Below, piece by piece: positions 1-6,120 of a stretch of 6,547 nt of DNA. Made by a program: the position numbers and the translations under genes. The first letter of the stretch is position 1. Every line of letters starts with the position of its first letter. Under the pieces are notes generated by a model. It saw only the letters and a list, made by a program, of their open reading frames with translations, searched no databases and had not been told where the DNA came from. The DNA comes from Chloroflexota bacterium (GTDB taxonomy: Bacteria; Chloroflexota; Anaerolineae; Anaerolineales; UBA4823): NCBI GenBank assembly GCA_012798185.1, contig JAAZNS010000191.1, positions 1-6,547 on the forward strand, written 5' to 3'.

Positions 1-175
1 CGCTGCATTAATGAACGCTGTAATGGTCGAAGCCATCCAATATATCCTAGATAAAGGTGAAAACCCTCCAGTATTAATGAGCGCCAATCTCGATGGCAAT
101 GAAGAATATAATGAACGAGTGAAAAGCCGTTACGAAGGCTGGATTAATACACTATTTGGATTACACACTTCATAA
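1..175 (+). CDS. SIS-domain sugar-phosphate protein, C-terminal fragment (cut by window edge)
   Basis: Only the last 57 codons are present, read from base 2 to the TAA at 173-175; the rest lies to the left. The fragment aligns without gaps with the C-terminus of the complete SIS protein at 1231-1968: they share the PPVxMSxNLD core and the following Tyr-Asn, with about 19 of 48 residues identical by eye. It is therefore a paralogue of that gene, from the SIS family often named sugar isomerase domain or UPF0309. The shared segment is the C-terminal helix and tail after the sugar-phosphate-binding fold, so no active-site motif can be seen here. The stop is 17 bases before the PTS IIA start, so the two are probably co-transcribed. 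Substrate unknown. The family call rests on the paralogue. Confidence 0.8.
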   Translation, partial: AALMNAVMVEAIQYILDKGENPPVLMSANLDGNEEYNERVKSRYEGWINTLFGLHTS

Positions 176-192
176 GAACAGGATAATGATTA

Positions 193-597
193 ATGGTAGG
201 AATCGTTTTAGTCAGTCATGGGTCAATGGCAGATGGAATGTTGGATGCTGCCCGGATGATTGTGGGGGATCAAGAGGGTATCATGGCAATCAACCTGGAA
301 GAAATGGACGACGTTGAAGGGTTAATCGAAAAAATCACTGCGGCTGTCGAACAAATCGATACTGGCGATGGTGTCATCGTGCTGGTTGATGTGTTCGGCG
401 CCAGTCCGTTTAATGCCAGCGCCCGCCTGACCATGACAAGAGGTAATATGGAAGTTATCACCGGTATGAATTTGCCGATGCTGCTGGAATTAGCTATTCA
501 CCGTCAGGGAGCAAACCTGGAAGAATTGATTAAAATTGCACTTGATGCTGGTTCTTCCAGTATTAAAACTTTATCGGATACGTTGAATAGTAAATAA
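193..597 (+). CDS. PTS mannose-family IIA component (EIIA-Man type)
   Basis: This is a 134-residue cytosolic phosphocarrier that accepts phosphate from HPr and passes it to IIB during sugar uptake. The N-terminus MVGIVLVSHG is the family signature, and His9 is the expected phosphorylation site (His10 in E. coli ManX). The DVFGASPFN motif at residues 66-74 and GMNLPMLLE at 91-99 match the conserved active-site loop, with Asp66 near the histidine, and the substrate-independent core of the IIA-Man fold. The length is normal for a stand-alone IIA domain; in E. coli ManX, IIA is fused to IIB, whereas here they are separate genes as in aga- and lev-type systems. AGGA at 180-183 lies 9 bases before the ATG. 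The gene sits between a SIS gene and IIB. The transported sugar cannot be read from IIA alone. Confidence 0.93.
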   Translation: MVGIVLVSHGSMADGMLDAARMIVGDQEGIMAINLEEMDDVEGLIEKITAAVEQIDTGDGVIVLVDVFGASPFNASARLTMTRGNMEVITGMNLPMLLELAIHRQGANLEELIKIALDAGSSSIKTLSDTLNSK

Positions 598-634
598 TTA
601 GAAATCCATCCAATCATTGTGAGGAGAGAATCAC

Positions 635-1135
635 ATGCCAGTCTTTCATGTTCGCATGGACAACCGCCTGATTCACGGGCAAATTCTTGTCTCCTGGAAT
701 GCAGCTTTTAAAATCGACCATATCATTGTAACCAACGACAAAGTTGCCAACGACCCGCTGCAGGTAACTTTACTAAAAGCAGTCGCCCCGCTTACATCTA
801 AAGTCTCAGTATTAACCATAAAGGATTGTGTAGAATATTGCAACAGTCCGGAGGCAGAGAAAGAGAATATCTTTGTCCTTGCCAAATTTCCTGAGGATGG
901 ATTGGCGCTGTTGGAAGCCGGGTTAAAAATTCCGGTATTGAATTTAGGCAACCAGGCTTTTGTTCGCAATTCACAAAAAATCTCAAATACGGTTTTCCTG
1001 ACTGAATCGGGTGTTAAAGCCCTGAAAAAAATTCACGAAATGGGCATCCGTATTACCTGCCGGATGATGCCCAGCGATCCCGATACAGAATATTGGCCGA
1101 CGATAGAAAAAACACTCCCTCAATGGGCAAAATAA
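635..1135 (+). CDS. PTS mannose/fructose/sorbose/N-acetylgalactosamine-family IIB component
   Basis: This 166-residue cytosolic protein takes the phosphate from IIA and transfers it to the sugar as it passes through the IIC/IID membrane complex. The N-terminal block with VRMDNRLIHGQ (residues 6-16) is the hallmark of the family, and His14 is the phosphorylation site. Later parts (a beta strand and an NLGN turn around residues 103-106, and a C-terminal RMMPSD segment) also fit the family, and the length is typical for a complete IIB. A strong ribosome site, GAGGAG at 621-626, stands 8 bases before the ATG, and only 37 bases separate it from IIA. No IIC or IID follows, which is unusual because these often adjoin IIB. 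They must lie left of the window or elsewhere. Substrate specificity is inferred only from the amino-sugar genes nearby. Confidence 0.93.
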   Translation: MPVFHVRMDNRLIHGQILVSWNAAFKIDHIIVTNDKVANDPLQVTLLKAVAPLTSKVSVLTIKDCVEYCNSPEAEKENIFVLAKFPEDGLALLEAGLKIPVLNLGNQAFVRNSQKISNTVFLTESGVKALKKIHEMGIRITCRMMPSDPDTEYWPTIEKTLPQWAK

Positions 1136-1168
1136 GCTAATCCCAATTGCTCAGTAATTAGATTCGAT

Positions 1169-1206
1169 TTCGCACAGCCCGAATTTAGAGATATTTTATT
1201 CGAATA
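1169..1206 (+). promoter_or_regulatory. Possible promoter and palindromic operator upstream of the second SIS gene
   Basis: The 95-base gap after IIB is the longest gene-free stretch in the + strand run. A weak sigma70-like pair is visible: TTCGCA at 1169-1174 and TATTTT at 1192-1197, 17 bases apart, each matching 4 of 6 consensus bases. A perfect 10-base palindrome, TATTCGAATA, lies at 1197-1206, where transcription would begin. Further ATTCG/CGAAT half-sites occur at 1162-1166 and 1180-1184. This could be a local promoter with a repressor site, but in AT-rich spacer DNA such matches arise by chance. Confidence 0.25.
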
Positions 1207-1230
1207 GTTTAATTCAAAGAGAAACAAGCC

Positions 1231-1968
1231 ATGAATACAATAAATGAATACTATCAAAAAATTCATACCATTCTCGATCAGATTGTCCAAACCCAGGCTG
1301 AACAAATCGAAAAAGCTGCTCAAATCGTCGCCGATACGGTTGCGCAAGATGGAATCATTTATACCTTTGGCACCGGGCATTCTCATATCATTGCAGAAGA
1401 CGTTGCTTACCGGGCAGGGGGGTTGGCGCCGGTGGATGCTATCCTCGAACCCTCCCTCACCGGTCATCATAAAGTGATACAAAGTGAATATATGGAGCGG
1501 GTTGAGGGAATGGCTGAGGTAATTCTAAATTACTACGAAGTCTCTGCTAAAGACTGTCTGATCATCATCTCCAATTCAGGGAGAAATGCTGCACCAATTG
1601 AGATGGCAGAAGGAGCACACCAACGAGGCATTTCCACCATTGCTGTTACCTCTTTAGCCCACTCACAGGGAACGAATTCCCGCCATTCCAGCGGAAAAAA
1701 GCTGTATCAAATTGCCGATATCGTGATCGATAATCATTGCCCAAAAGGAGACGCACTGCTTCAATTGGAAGGATTAGCCGTGCCAACAGGCGCCGGCTCT
1801 GGAATAGCAGGCTTATTCATCCTGCAATCGATCATGGTGCAGGCAGTACAAAACCTGCTCTCCCGCGGAATTACCCCGCCTGTTTTTATGAGCGGGAATC
1901 TGGATGAATCAGATGTATATAACCGCGCAATTTTAAACCATTATAAAGGGCGTATTAAAATTTGGTAA
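1231..1968 (+). CDS. SIS-domain sugar-phosphate binding protein (UPF0309 / sugar isomerase domain type)
   Basis: A 245-residue cytosolic protein with one complete SIS (sugar isomerase) fold. The first phosphosugar-binding loop is GTGHSH at residues 47-52, and the second is the classic SNSGRN at 114-119, whose Ser/Thr/Asn residues normally hold the phosphate. An N-terminal helical stretch (about 1-38) and a C-terminal helix with PPVFMSGNLDE (216-226) match the UPF0309-like family, not GlmS or KpsF. Family members are assumed to isomerise or bind phosphosugars, but the reaction is not established. The start is the ATG at 1231, with a weak AAGAGAAA (1217-1224) upstream. It has its own upstream gap, and its stop is only 6 bases before the next ATG, so it is coupled to the ceramidase-like gene. 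Its paralogue ends at 175, so the two SIS genes bracket PTS IIA-IIB. They could form a heteromer or act on successive or alternative sugar phosphates (inference). Confidence 0.88.
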   Translation: MNTINEYYQKIHTILDQIVQTQAEQIEKAAQIVADTVAQDGIIYTFGTGHSHIIAEDVAYRAGGLAPVDAILEPSLTGHHKVIQSEYMERVEGMAEVILNYYEVSAKDCLIIISNSGRNAAPIEMAEGAHQRGISTIAVTSLAHSQGTNSRHSSGKKLYQIADIVIDNHCPKGDALLQLEGLAVPTGAGSGIAGLFILQSIMVQAVQNLLSRGITPPVFMSGNLDESDVYNRAILNHYKGRIKIW

Positions 1969-1974
1969 TCGCGT

Positions 1975-3267
1975 ATGACGCAAAACCAATTACTTGCTGC
2001 TGCTATTGAGGTAGATATCACCCCCCCTCCCGGATTAAACCTGGATGGATACGCTGCTAGGGCTGACAAAAGCGTAGGAACTCATGACCCGCTAATAGGG
2101 CAAATACTTATCCTAGAAACTGGCGCAAAGAAAGTCATGATCATTTGTCTTGACCTGGTTGCGGTCAGCTTGGCGTTTACCAGTCAATTGCGGATGGAAA
2201 TCCAACAGGCTATTGGAATACCACCGGAAAACATATTGATTTCCTGTTCCCACACCCATTCCAGCGTTTCGGGATTCATGCCGCCGCACCCTGGTATCCC
2301 CACTTCACCAAACCCCGAATTACAACAAAAAGTCGGCAAACAGCTGCTTGCAGCTATTACCTCTGCGTATGATCAGCGTAAGCCGGCACAGGTGGGCATT
2401 GGAAAGGGCATCGTTGAAGGTATTGGACTTAATCGCAATGACCCTAATGCAGCCGTTGATAACGAAGTGTTCATTTTGCGCGTGGATACCGATTCGGGTG
2501 ATCCTCTAGCCGTATTGATGAATTATGGCTGTCATCCCACAGTGCTTGGCTACTCGAACCTGTATTATTCTGCCGATTATCCCGGTGCTGCAAGAGCTAA
2601 TTTGCGCAAAATCTATCCGAACACAATATTCATGTATACTAATGGCGCTTCGGGAGATATCAGCACGCGTTTCACCCGCCGCGAACAGACATTCAAAGAA
2701 GTGGAACGCATGGGGCGCATCCTAAGCGGCGAAGTTTTAAAAGTTATGCAAACTATCGCCACCCATCCAGCTTCAATTTTGGCAGCTTCGGTTGCCGCTA
2801 TCGAACTCAAGTTCAGACCATTCCCCGAACCAGAGACAGCACAGCTGGAATTGGAAACTTTAAAAAAAGAACTGCAGCTTTTGAAAGACAGAGGCGCTGA
2901 TCATGGAGAGATCCGTAAGGCGACCACCCGGGTGGAAGGCGCAGCCGGTCAATTAATGATGAGAAAAGACCTGGAAGGGATAACTTCATACGCAAGCCAA
3001 ATGCAGGTCATAATCATCGATACCCTGGCATTGGTGGGAATTCCGGGAGAACCGTTTACCAAAACGGTGCTCGAGATCAAGAGTAAAAGCCCCCTGCCCA
3101 ATACAGCTGTCATCAGTTATGCCAATGATTATCGAGGTTATTTCCCGGATGAAGATACAATTGCTCAGAAAAGTTATGAAGCTCTGGTGAGCCCTTATGG
3201 CGCCGAGACAGCACTAATGCTACGAGATACTGCATTAGAATTAATCCACCGGAGCGTAAATGTTTAA
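1975..3267 (+). CDS. Neutral ceramidase-fold amidohydrolase, cytosolic, N-terminal catalytic domain only
   Basis: A 430-residue protein of the neutral/alkaline non-lysosomal ceramidase N-terminal family, zinc enzymes that hydrolyse N-acyl amide bonds. It starts with the typical AAIEVDITPPPG and GYAAR elements. Candidate zinc ligands match those of Pseudomonas ceramidase by motif: His93/His95 in SHTHSS, His187 in CHPTV, Glu359 in GIPGEP, and a Tyr within YANDYRGY (382-389). GDIS at 227-230 supplies the serine (Ser230) found in the catalytic GDxS motif. A charged, probably helical or coiled-coil insert spans about 284-335. There is no signal peptide, and the C-terminal immunoglobulin-like domain of secreted ceramidases (about 650-700 residues in all) is absent, so it should act in the cytosol. 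The context is PTS and amino-sugar genes, not lipid genes, so an N-acyl sugar or other small amide is a better guess than ceramide; this is inference. No clear ribosome site is seen, and with a 6-base gap it is probably translated by coupling to the SIS gene. Confidence 0.87.
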   Translation: MTQNQLLAAAIEVDITPPPGLNLDGYAARADKSVGTHDPLIGQILILETGAKKVMIICLDLVAVSLAFTSQLRMEIQQAIGIPPENILISCSHTHSSVSGFMPPHPGIPTSPNPELQQKVGKQLLAAITSAYDQRKPAQVGIGKGIVEGIGLNRNDPNAAVDNEVFILRVDTDSGDPLAVLMNYGCHPTVLGYSNLYYSADYPGAARANLRKIYPNTIFMYTNGASGDISTRFTRREQTFKEVERMGRILSGEVLKVMQTIATHPASILAASVAAIELKFRPFPEPETAQLELETLKKELQLLKDRGADHGEIRKATTRVEGAAGQLMMRKDLEGITSYASQMQVIIIDTLALVGIPGEPFTKTVLEIKSKSPLPNTAVISYANDYRGYFPDEDTIAQKSYEALVSPYGAETALMLRDTALELIHRSVNV

Positions 3268-3706
3268 TTTCGATACGCAGCTTTTAATCCTGGCTTTCGG
3301 GTTGATTTTCATCGGATTGGGAACTGCCGCCCGGTTTGGGTATTGGAAGAAATGGTTCTGGCAAATCCGCGGGTCGATTTATGGTTATATTCCTTTCGGA
3401 TGCCTTTTCCTCCTATACGCCTATGATGAAAATATAAAGAAATGTTTTTCACCTTATCCCTGGATAACCTGGATTATCTATTGCCTGTTTTTTGGCTTAG
3501 GAGTTTGGTTTACTGCCCGGCCTCCCAATTTTATAAAACCGCTTTGGATCCGCTGGATTGATAAATATCCAGAAAATATCGTAGAAGCGATGCGCATTTA
3601 TGCAAAGGAAAATTCTGCTTGGGAAAGCCATATCCAAACTGAAGAAACGGTAGATGTTTGGGCTAAATCATTGAAAACCGGTAAAGGACAAAGGGGGAAA
3701 AAATAA
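3260..3706 (+). CDS. Small membrane protein of unknown function, three predicted membrane helices
   Basis: I do not recognise this 148-residue protein. Hydrophobic segments at about residues 6-25, 38-55 and 66-86 look like three membrane helices, joined by a short basic, aromatic loop (YWKKWFWQIR, 28-37). The remaining 60 residues or so are polar, end in a lysine-rich tail, and are probably cytosolic by the positive-inside rule. It is far too short for PTS IIC or IID and carries none of their motifs. The ATG overlaps the end of the ceramidase-like gene by 8 bases, and GGAG at 3251-3254 stands 5 bases before it, so the start is well supported and the two genes are translationally coupled. A role at the membrane alongside the amidohydrolase or transporter is possible but nothing shows it. 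Confidence 0.75.
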   Translation: MFNFDTQLLILAFGLIFIGLGTAARFGYWKKWFWQIRGSIYGYIPFGCLFLLYAYDENIKKCFSPYPWITWIIYCLFFGLGVWFTARPPNFIKPLWIRWIDKYPENIVEAMRIYAKENSAWESHIQTEETVDVWAKSLKTGKGQRGKK

Positions 3707-3715
3707 TACAGCATT

Positions 3716-4375
3716 GTGAATAGAATGTCTCAATCAAGCATACAACCCATCGCCGTGTTATGTGATTTTGATGGCACCATAACCCAATGCGAAGTCATTG
3801 GTGAAATATATAAAAAATTCGCTTCAGGGAATTGTGAACAGTTGGTAAGGCTATGGACGCGCGGCGAGATTAGCACCCTCGAGGAGATCCGGGGTTGTTT
3901 TGCCACTATCCGCGCTACACAGCATGAGATGGAAAAAGAGTTAGTCTCAATCACTATCGATCCTGATTTTCCGGCATTATTGGATTTTTGCCGTCGACAT
4001 GGTTATCAATTTGCGATATTGAGTGATGGATTACAGTGGTATATCGAATTCATACTGAACCGCTTTGGCATATCCAGTGTAACAATTTTCGCCAACCAAA
4101 TTCAATTCAATCCCGATGGATTCGAGATCAGTTTTCCCTGGTACGATCCAAAAACCCCAAAACGCGGCACTTCCAAACCAATGATCATCCAGCGCTATCA
4201 CGATATGGGCTACCAGGTCTATTTCATTGGAGACGGGCTAAGCGACCTTGAAGCTGTTCATGTGGCAGATAAAGTTTATGCCAAAGGCAGGCTGCTTGAT
4301 ATCTGCGTTGATAATAACTTGCCGGTAATAGGATTTTCTAGCTTTGCTGATTTATTAAATAAAATATCGGTCTAA
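3716..4375 (+). CDS. HAD-family phosphatase, MtnX/SerB-like subfamily
   Basis: A 219-residue cytosolic phosphatase of the HAD superfamily, subfamily IB. All four motifs are present: motif I DFDGT at 17-21 (nucleophile Asp17, acid/base Asp19), motif II ILSDG at 101-105 (Ser103), motif III Lys154 in TSKPMI, and motif IV GDGLSD at 172-177 (Asp173, Asp177). The helical cap lies between motifs I and II (about 25-90). Overall it resembles MtnX, the 2-hydroxy-3-keto-5-methylthiopentenyl-1-phosphate phosphatase of methionine salvage, but no other salvage gene is nearby. In this setting, dephosphorylation of a sugar phosphate is more likely (inference). The start is uncertain: GTG at 3716 is used here, and an in-frame ATG lies at 3725; neither has a well-spaced ribosome site, as GGGGG at 3693-3697 is 18 or more bases away. 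The gene follows the membrane protein after 9 bases and is the last gene of the + strand run. Confidence 0.87.
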   Translation: MNRMSQSSIQPIAVLCDFDGTITQCEVIGEIYKKFASGNCEQLVRLWTRGEISTLEEIRGCFATIRATQHEMEKELVSITIDPDFPALLDFCRRHGYQFAILSDGLQWYIEFILNRFGISSVTIFANQIQFNPDGFEISFPWYDPKTPKRGTSKPMIIQRYHDMGYQVYFIGDGLSDLEAVHVADKVYAKGRLLDICVDNNLPVIGFSSFADLLNKISV

Positions 4376-4403
4376 AACATCACCGATGATATTAGGTTTT
4401 TTT
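4363..4403 (+). terminator. Probable intrinsic terminator between convergent genes
   Basis: AATATCGGT at 4363-4371 can pair with ACCGATGATATT at 4382-4393, leaving a 3-base bulge and a loop of about 10 bases. Seven T residues follow at 4397-4403. The hairpin begins inside the last codons of the HAD gene and its far arm just enters the end of the convergent - strand membrane protein gene. On the - strand the same hairpin is followed by an AT-rich tract with short T runs, so it may serve both directions. The stem is AT-rich and imperfect, so strength is doubtful. Confidence 0.5.
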
Positions 4404-4976
4404 GGGGAGTCTGGTTTCAGCTCTTTTTTTTGCCCGCGCCTCGAAATATAATCGCATTGGAAGGCGTGCAATAGCGCCTAATATGTACATACCGCCCCAA
4501 ACCATTATGATAATAACCGCAATCCATAACCAAGGGGTTCCCTGCCGATAGAGGAGATACCCCAGCCAGACATATGCGGGATAAGTAAACCAAACCAAGG
4601 TACTTAATGGGCGGTAAATCCGACGGTCAAAGATGAATTGGAATATTCCTTCTAACAAAACGAGAACCGCAACACCAGCAATAATGCCAGCCTGTAAATT
4701 CACAAGACTGGTCAAAATAACCAAGATTATTACTGCCGCGTCATGAGGAACTGTCAGCCAGCCCACCCGTTCCTGTTCATAACGTTTCGCTGCCAGAAGC
4801 TCGTTTATTACATACTCAAAATCTGCATTACTGAGTAAAGGGAATTCTCTGAGAAGAGAATCCTTTTCTGCCTGGCTCATGTTTTCCAATCGATCAATTT
4901 TATAATCGTATATCCGCCTGGCAAGCTGCTGGCCTTGTGCTGTCCGCGCATCGAGAGGTTTTTTGCTGCTTGACAT
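4392..4976 (-). CDS. Four-helix membrane protein of unknown function
   Basis: I do not recognise this 194-residue protein. The first 75 residues or so are hydrophilic and rich in charged helical segments (for example around RRIYDYKIDRLE at 20-31 and LREFPLLSNADFEYVINELL at 42-61), then come four likely membrane helices at about 79-95, 96-116, 124-143 and 147-170, and a basic tail (KKRAE near 183-187). The frame is open further upstream to 5051, but I chose the ATG at 4976 because a good ribosome site lies just ahead of it and because the longer version would run 47 bases into the AgaS-like gene. It begins 28 bases after that gene's stop, so the two probably form an operon. It converges on the HAD gene. 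A conserved partner of the sugar pathway is possible, but nothing in the sequence shows a transport or enzymatic motif. Confidence 0.75.
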   Translation of the reverse strand: MSSSKKPLDARTAQGQQLARRIYDYKIDRLENMSQAEKDSLLREFPLLSNADFEYVINELLAAKRYEQERVGWLTVPHDAAVIILVILTSLVNLQAGIIAGVAVLVLLEGIFQFIFDRRIYRPLSTLVWFTYPAYVWLGYLLYRQGTPWLWIAVIIIMVWGGMYILGAIARLPMRLYFEARAKKRAETRLPKKT

Positions 4977-4983
4977 ATCGCTA

Positions 4984-4988
4984 CTCCT
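4984..4988 (-). promoter_or_regulatory. Ribosome binding site that fixes the start of the four-helix membrane protein
   Basis: On the - strand AGGAG occupies 4988-4984, 7 bases before the ATG at 4976-4974. This ideal spacing favours the 194-residue form over the 219-residue reading that begins at 5051. Confidence 0.7.
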
Positions 4989-5004
4989 GAGTTCGTCAAT
5001 ATAA

Positions 5005-6069
5005 TTATTTACGCGAAAGATCGATCCAATAGGAAAGGTTATGAGGCACATCAGGGTTTAATCCCAACGATTGTGCATGATAAAAAGCTAACAATTGAAC
5101 AGCCGGCAGATACAGAGGCAGGCGGGATATTTCATTCAAATTACTTTTAAGCTCTACTACATAATCAGCGGTCTGCCTAATTGTGTTATCAGATTTATCA
5201 CATATCACCCATATTACCGCCCCTAAGGATTTCATGTCGCGAATGAACTGAATTTCCTGCTCGCGAGCGCTGTCGGATATCAACACGGTGATCAGCATGT
5301 TTTCATCGACCGTAGATTGCGGTCCATGACGAAAATCGAATAATGGATATCCATCACTTGGCTGCAGGGTCATCTCTTTTATCTTAAGTTGACTTTCCCG
5401 CGCCAGCCCATAATAAGGTCCATTTCCAACAAAAGCAAACCGCTTGATATCTGCTCGATTCCCAATCTGCTGAGCTTGCTCTTTACATTCATCTATCAGA
5501 TTTTCGCACAAATCAGGTAATTGCTTTATCCGGTTAATTTCATAATGAGTTCCAGATACGATGGCAGCAATAAGTTGTGCGACAATAATCATTCCAGTCA
5601 CCGAACGGGTTGTCGGCACTGCCTGTTCTAATACCGGCGTTAGCACGAGACTGAAATCACTCGCATCCGCCAGAGGGCTGTGTTCATGGCAGGTGATGCC
5701 GATTGTAGGAATATGGCATTTTCGGAGAATGCTCAATGCTTGAACAATCTCACTGGTCTTCCCCGAACGAGACATGAGCACCGCACCAGTCTTGCGATCT
5801 GTTCTGAAAACACCTTTAGGAAAATAGATGATTTCGGCAGCAGGAACCGTGCATGCACCTTTTTGGGTTGACATCTGAAATAAGACCGAGGCAGTGAAAG
5901 AAGCATTTAACCCTGAACCGCAGCCAATAAATAATACCTCTTCAATATCTTTAAAAATTTTTTGAATGGCTGCTTTTTGATCGAGCACAATCGGGATCAT
6001 TTCCCGCCAGGCTTGCCCTTGACCGATGATTTCGCTAAAAATCATTGTGTCTGGTTGTTGGATAGTCAT
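5005..6069 (-). CDS. AgaS/GlmS-like SIS-domain isomerase, probable hexosamine-6-phosphate deaminase
   Basis: A 354-residue cytosolic protein with two SIS domains, as in the isomerase half of glucosamine-6-phosphate synthase but without its glutaminase domain. Domain 1 shows GCGSGLNAS (49-57) and the phosphate loop SRSGKTSE (100-107), followed by VPTTRSVTGM (151-160), typical of AgaS and relatives. Domain 2 has ESQLKIKEMT (225-234) and FRHGP (246-250). Lys229, Glu232 and His248 fall where GlmS has its isomerase residues Lys485, Glu488 and His504, so ring opening and isomerisation chemistry should be intact. The NPDVPHNLSYW ending also fits. The likely reaction is conversion of galactosamine- or glucosamine-6-phosphate to a ketose-6-phosphate plus ammonia; fructosamine-6-phosphate deglycase (FrlB type) is the main alternative. 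AGGA (6081-6078 on the - strand) lies 8 bases before the ATG. It is divergent from the NagA-type gene, which would make its substrate. Confidence 0.88.
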   Translation of the reverse strand: MTIQQPDTMIFSEIIGQGQAWREMIPIVLDQKAAIQKIFKDIEEVLFIGCGSGLNASFTASVLFQMSTQKGACTVPAAEIIYFPKGVFRTDRKTGAVLMSRSGKTSEIVQALSILRKCHIPTIGITCHEHSPLADASDFSLVLTPVLEQAVPTTRSVTGMIIVAQLIAAIVSGTHYEINRIKQLPDLCENLIDECKEQAQQIGNRADIKRFAFVGNGPYYGLARESQLKIKEMTLQPSDGYPLFDFRHGPQSTVDENMLITVLISDSAREQEIQFIRDMKSLGAVIWVICDKSDNTIRQTADYVVELKSNLNEISRLPLYLPAVQLLAFYHAQSLGLNPDVPHNLSYWIDLSRK

Positions 6070-6074
6070 ATAAT
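6045..6074 (+). promoter_or_regulatory. Possible promoter for the nagA-like gene
   Basis: A perfect TATAAT lies at 6069-6074 on the + strand, 18 bases after a poor -35 candidate, TTGTGT at 6045-6050. It would start transcription near 6081 and give a leader of about 40 bases to the ATG at 6121. The site overlaps the first codons of the divergent AgaS-like gene, so polymerase bound here could affect both genes. For the opposite strand I found no convincing promoter; it may lie within the nagA coding region. AT-rich DNA makes a chance match possible. Confidence 0.3.
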
Positions 6075-6120
6075 ATATCCTAAGGAAATTGGTGTTTTTT
6101 CATTTAGGAGATAACCGAAT

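Noticed and set aside
1137..1161. CTAAT/ATTAG inverted repeat just after the IIB stop as a terminator.
   Set aside because: The stem is only 5 AT-rich pairs with a 15-base loop and no following T-run.
1244..1477. 77-residue + strand frame starting at the second ATG of the tandem repeat.
   Set aside because: It lies inside the SIS gene in another frame, and its protein shows no domain features.
1120..1482. 120-residue open frame on the - strand across the IIB-SIS gap and the start of the SIS gene.
   Set aside because: Most of it is antisense to a clear SIS gene, its protein resembles nothing I know, and the + strand reading has family motifs there.
3260..3706. Three-helix membrane protein as a PTS IIC or IID subunit.
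   Set aside because: It is about half the expected length and has neither the number of helices of IIC nor the motifs of IID.
4977..5051. N-terminal extension of the - strand membrane protein to an ATG at 5051 (219 residues).
   Set aside because: It would overlap the AgaS-like gene by 47 bases. The ATG at 4976 has AGGAG 7 bases ahead and gives a more natural hydrophilic start.
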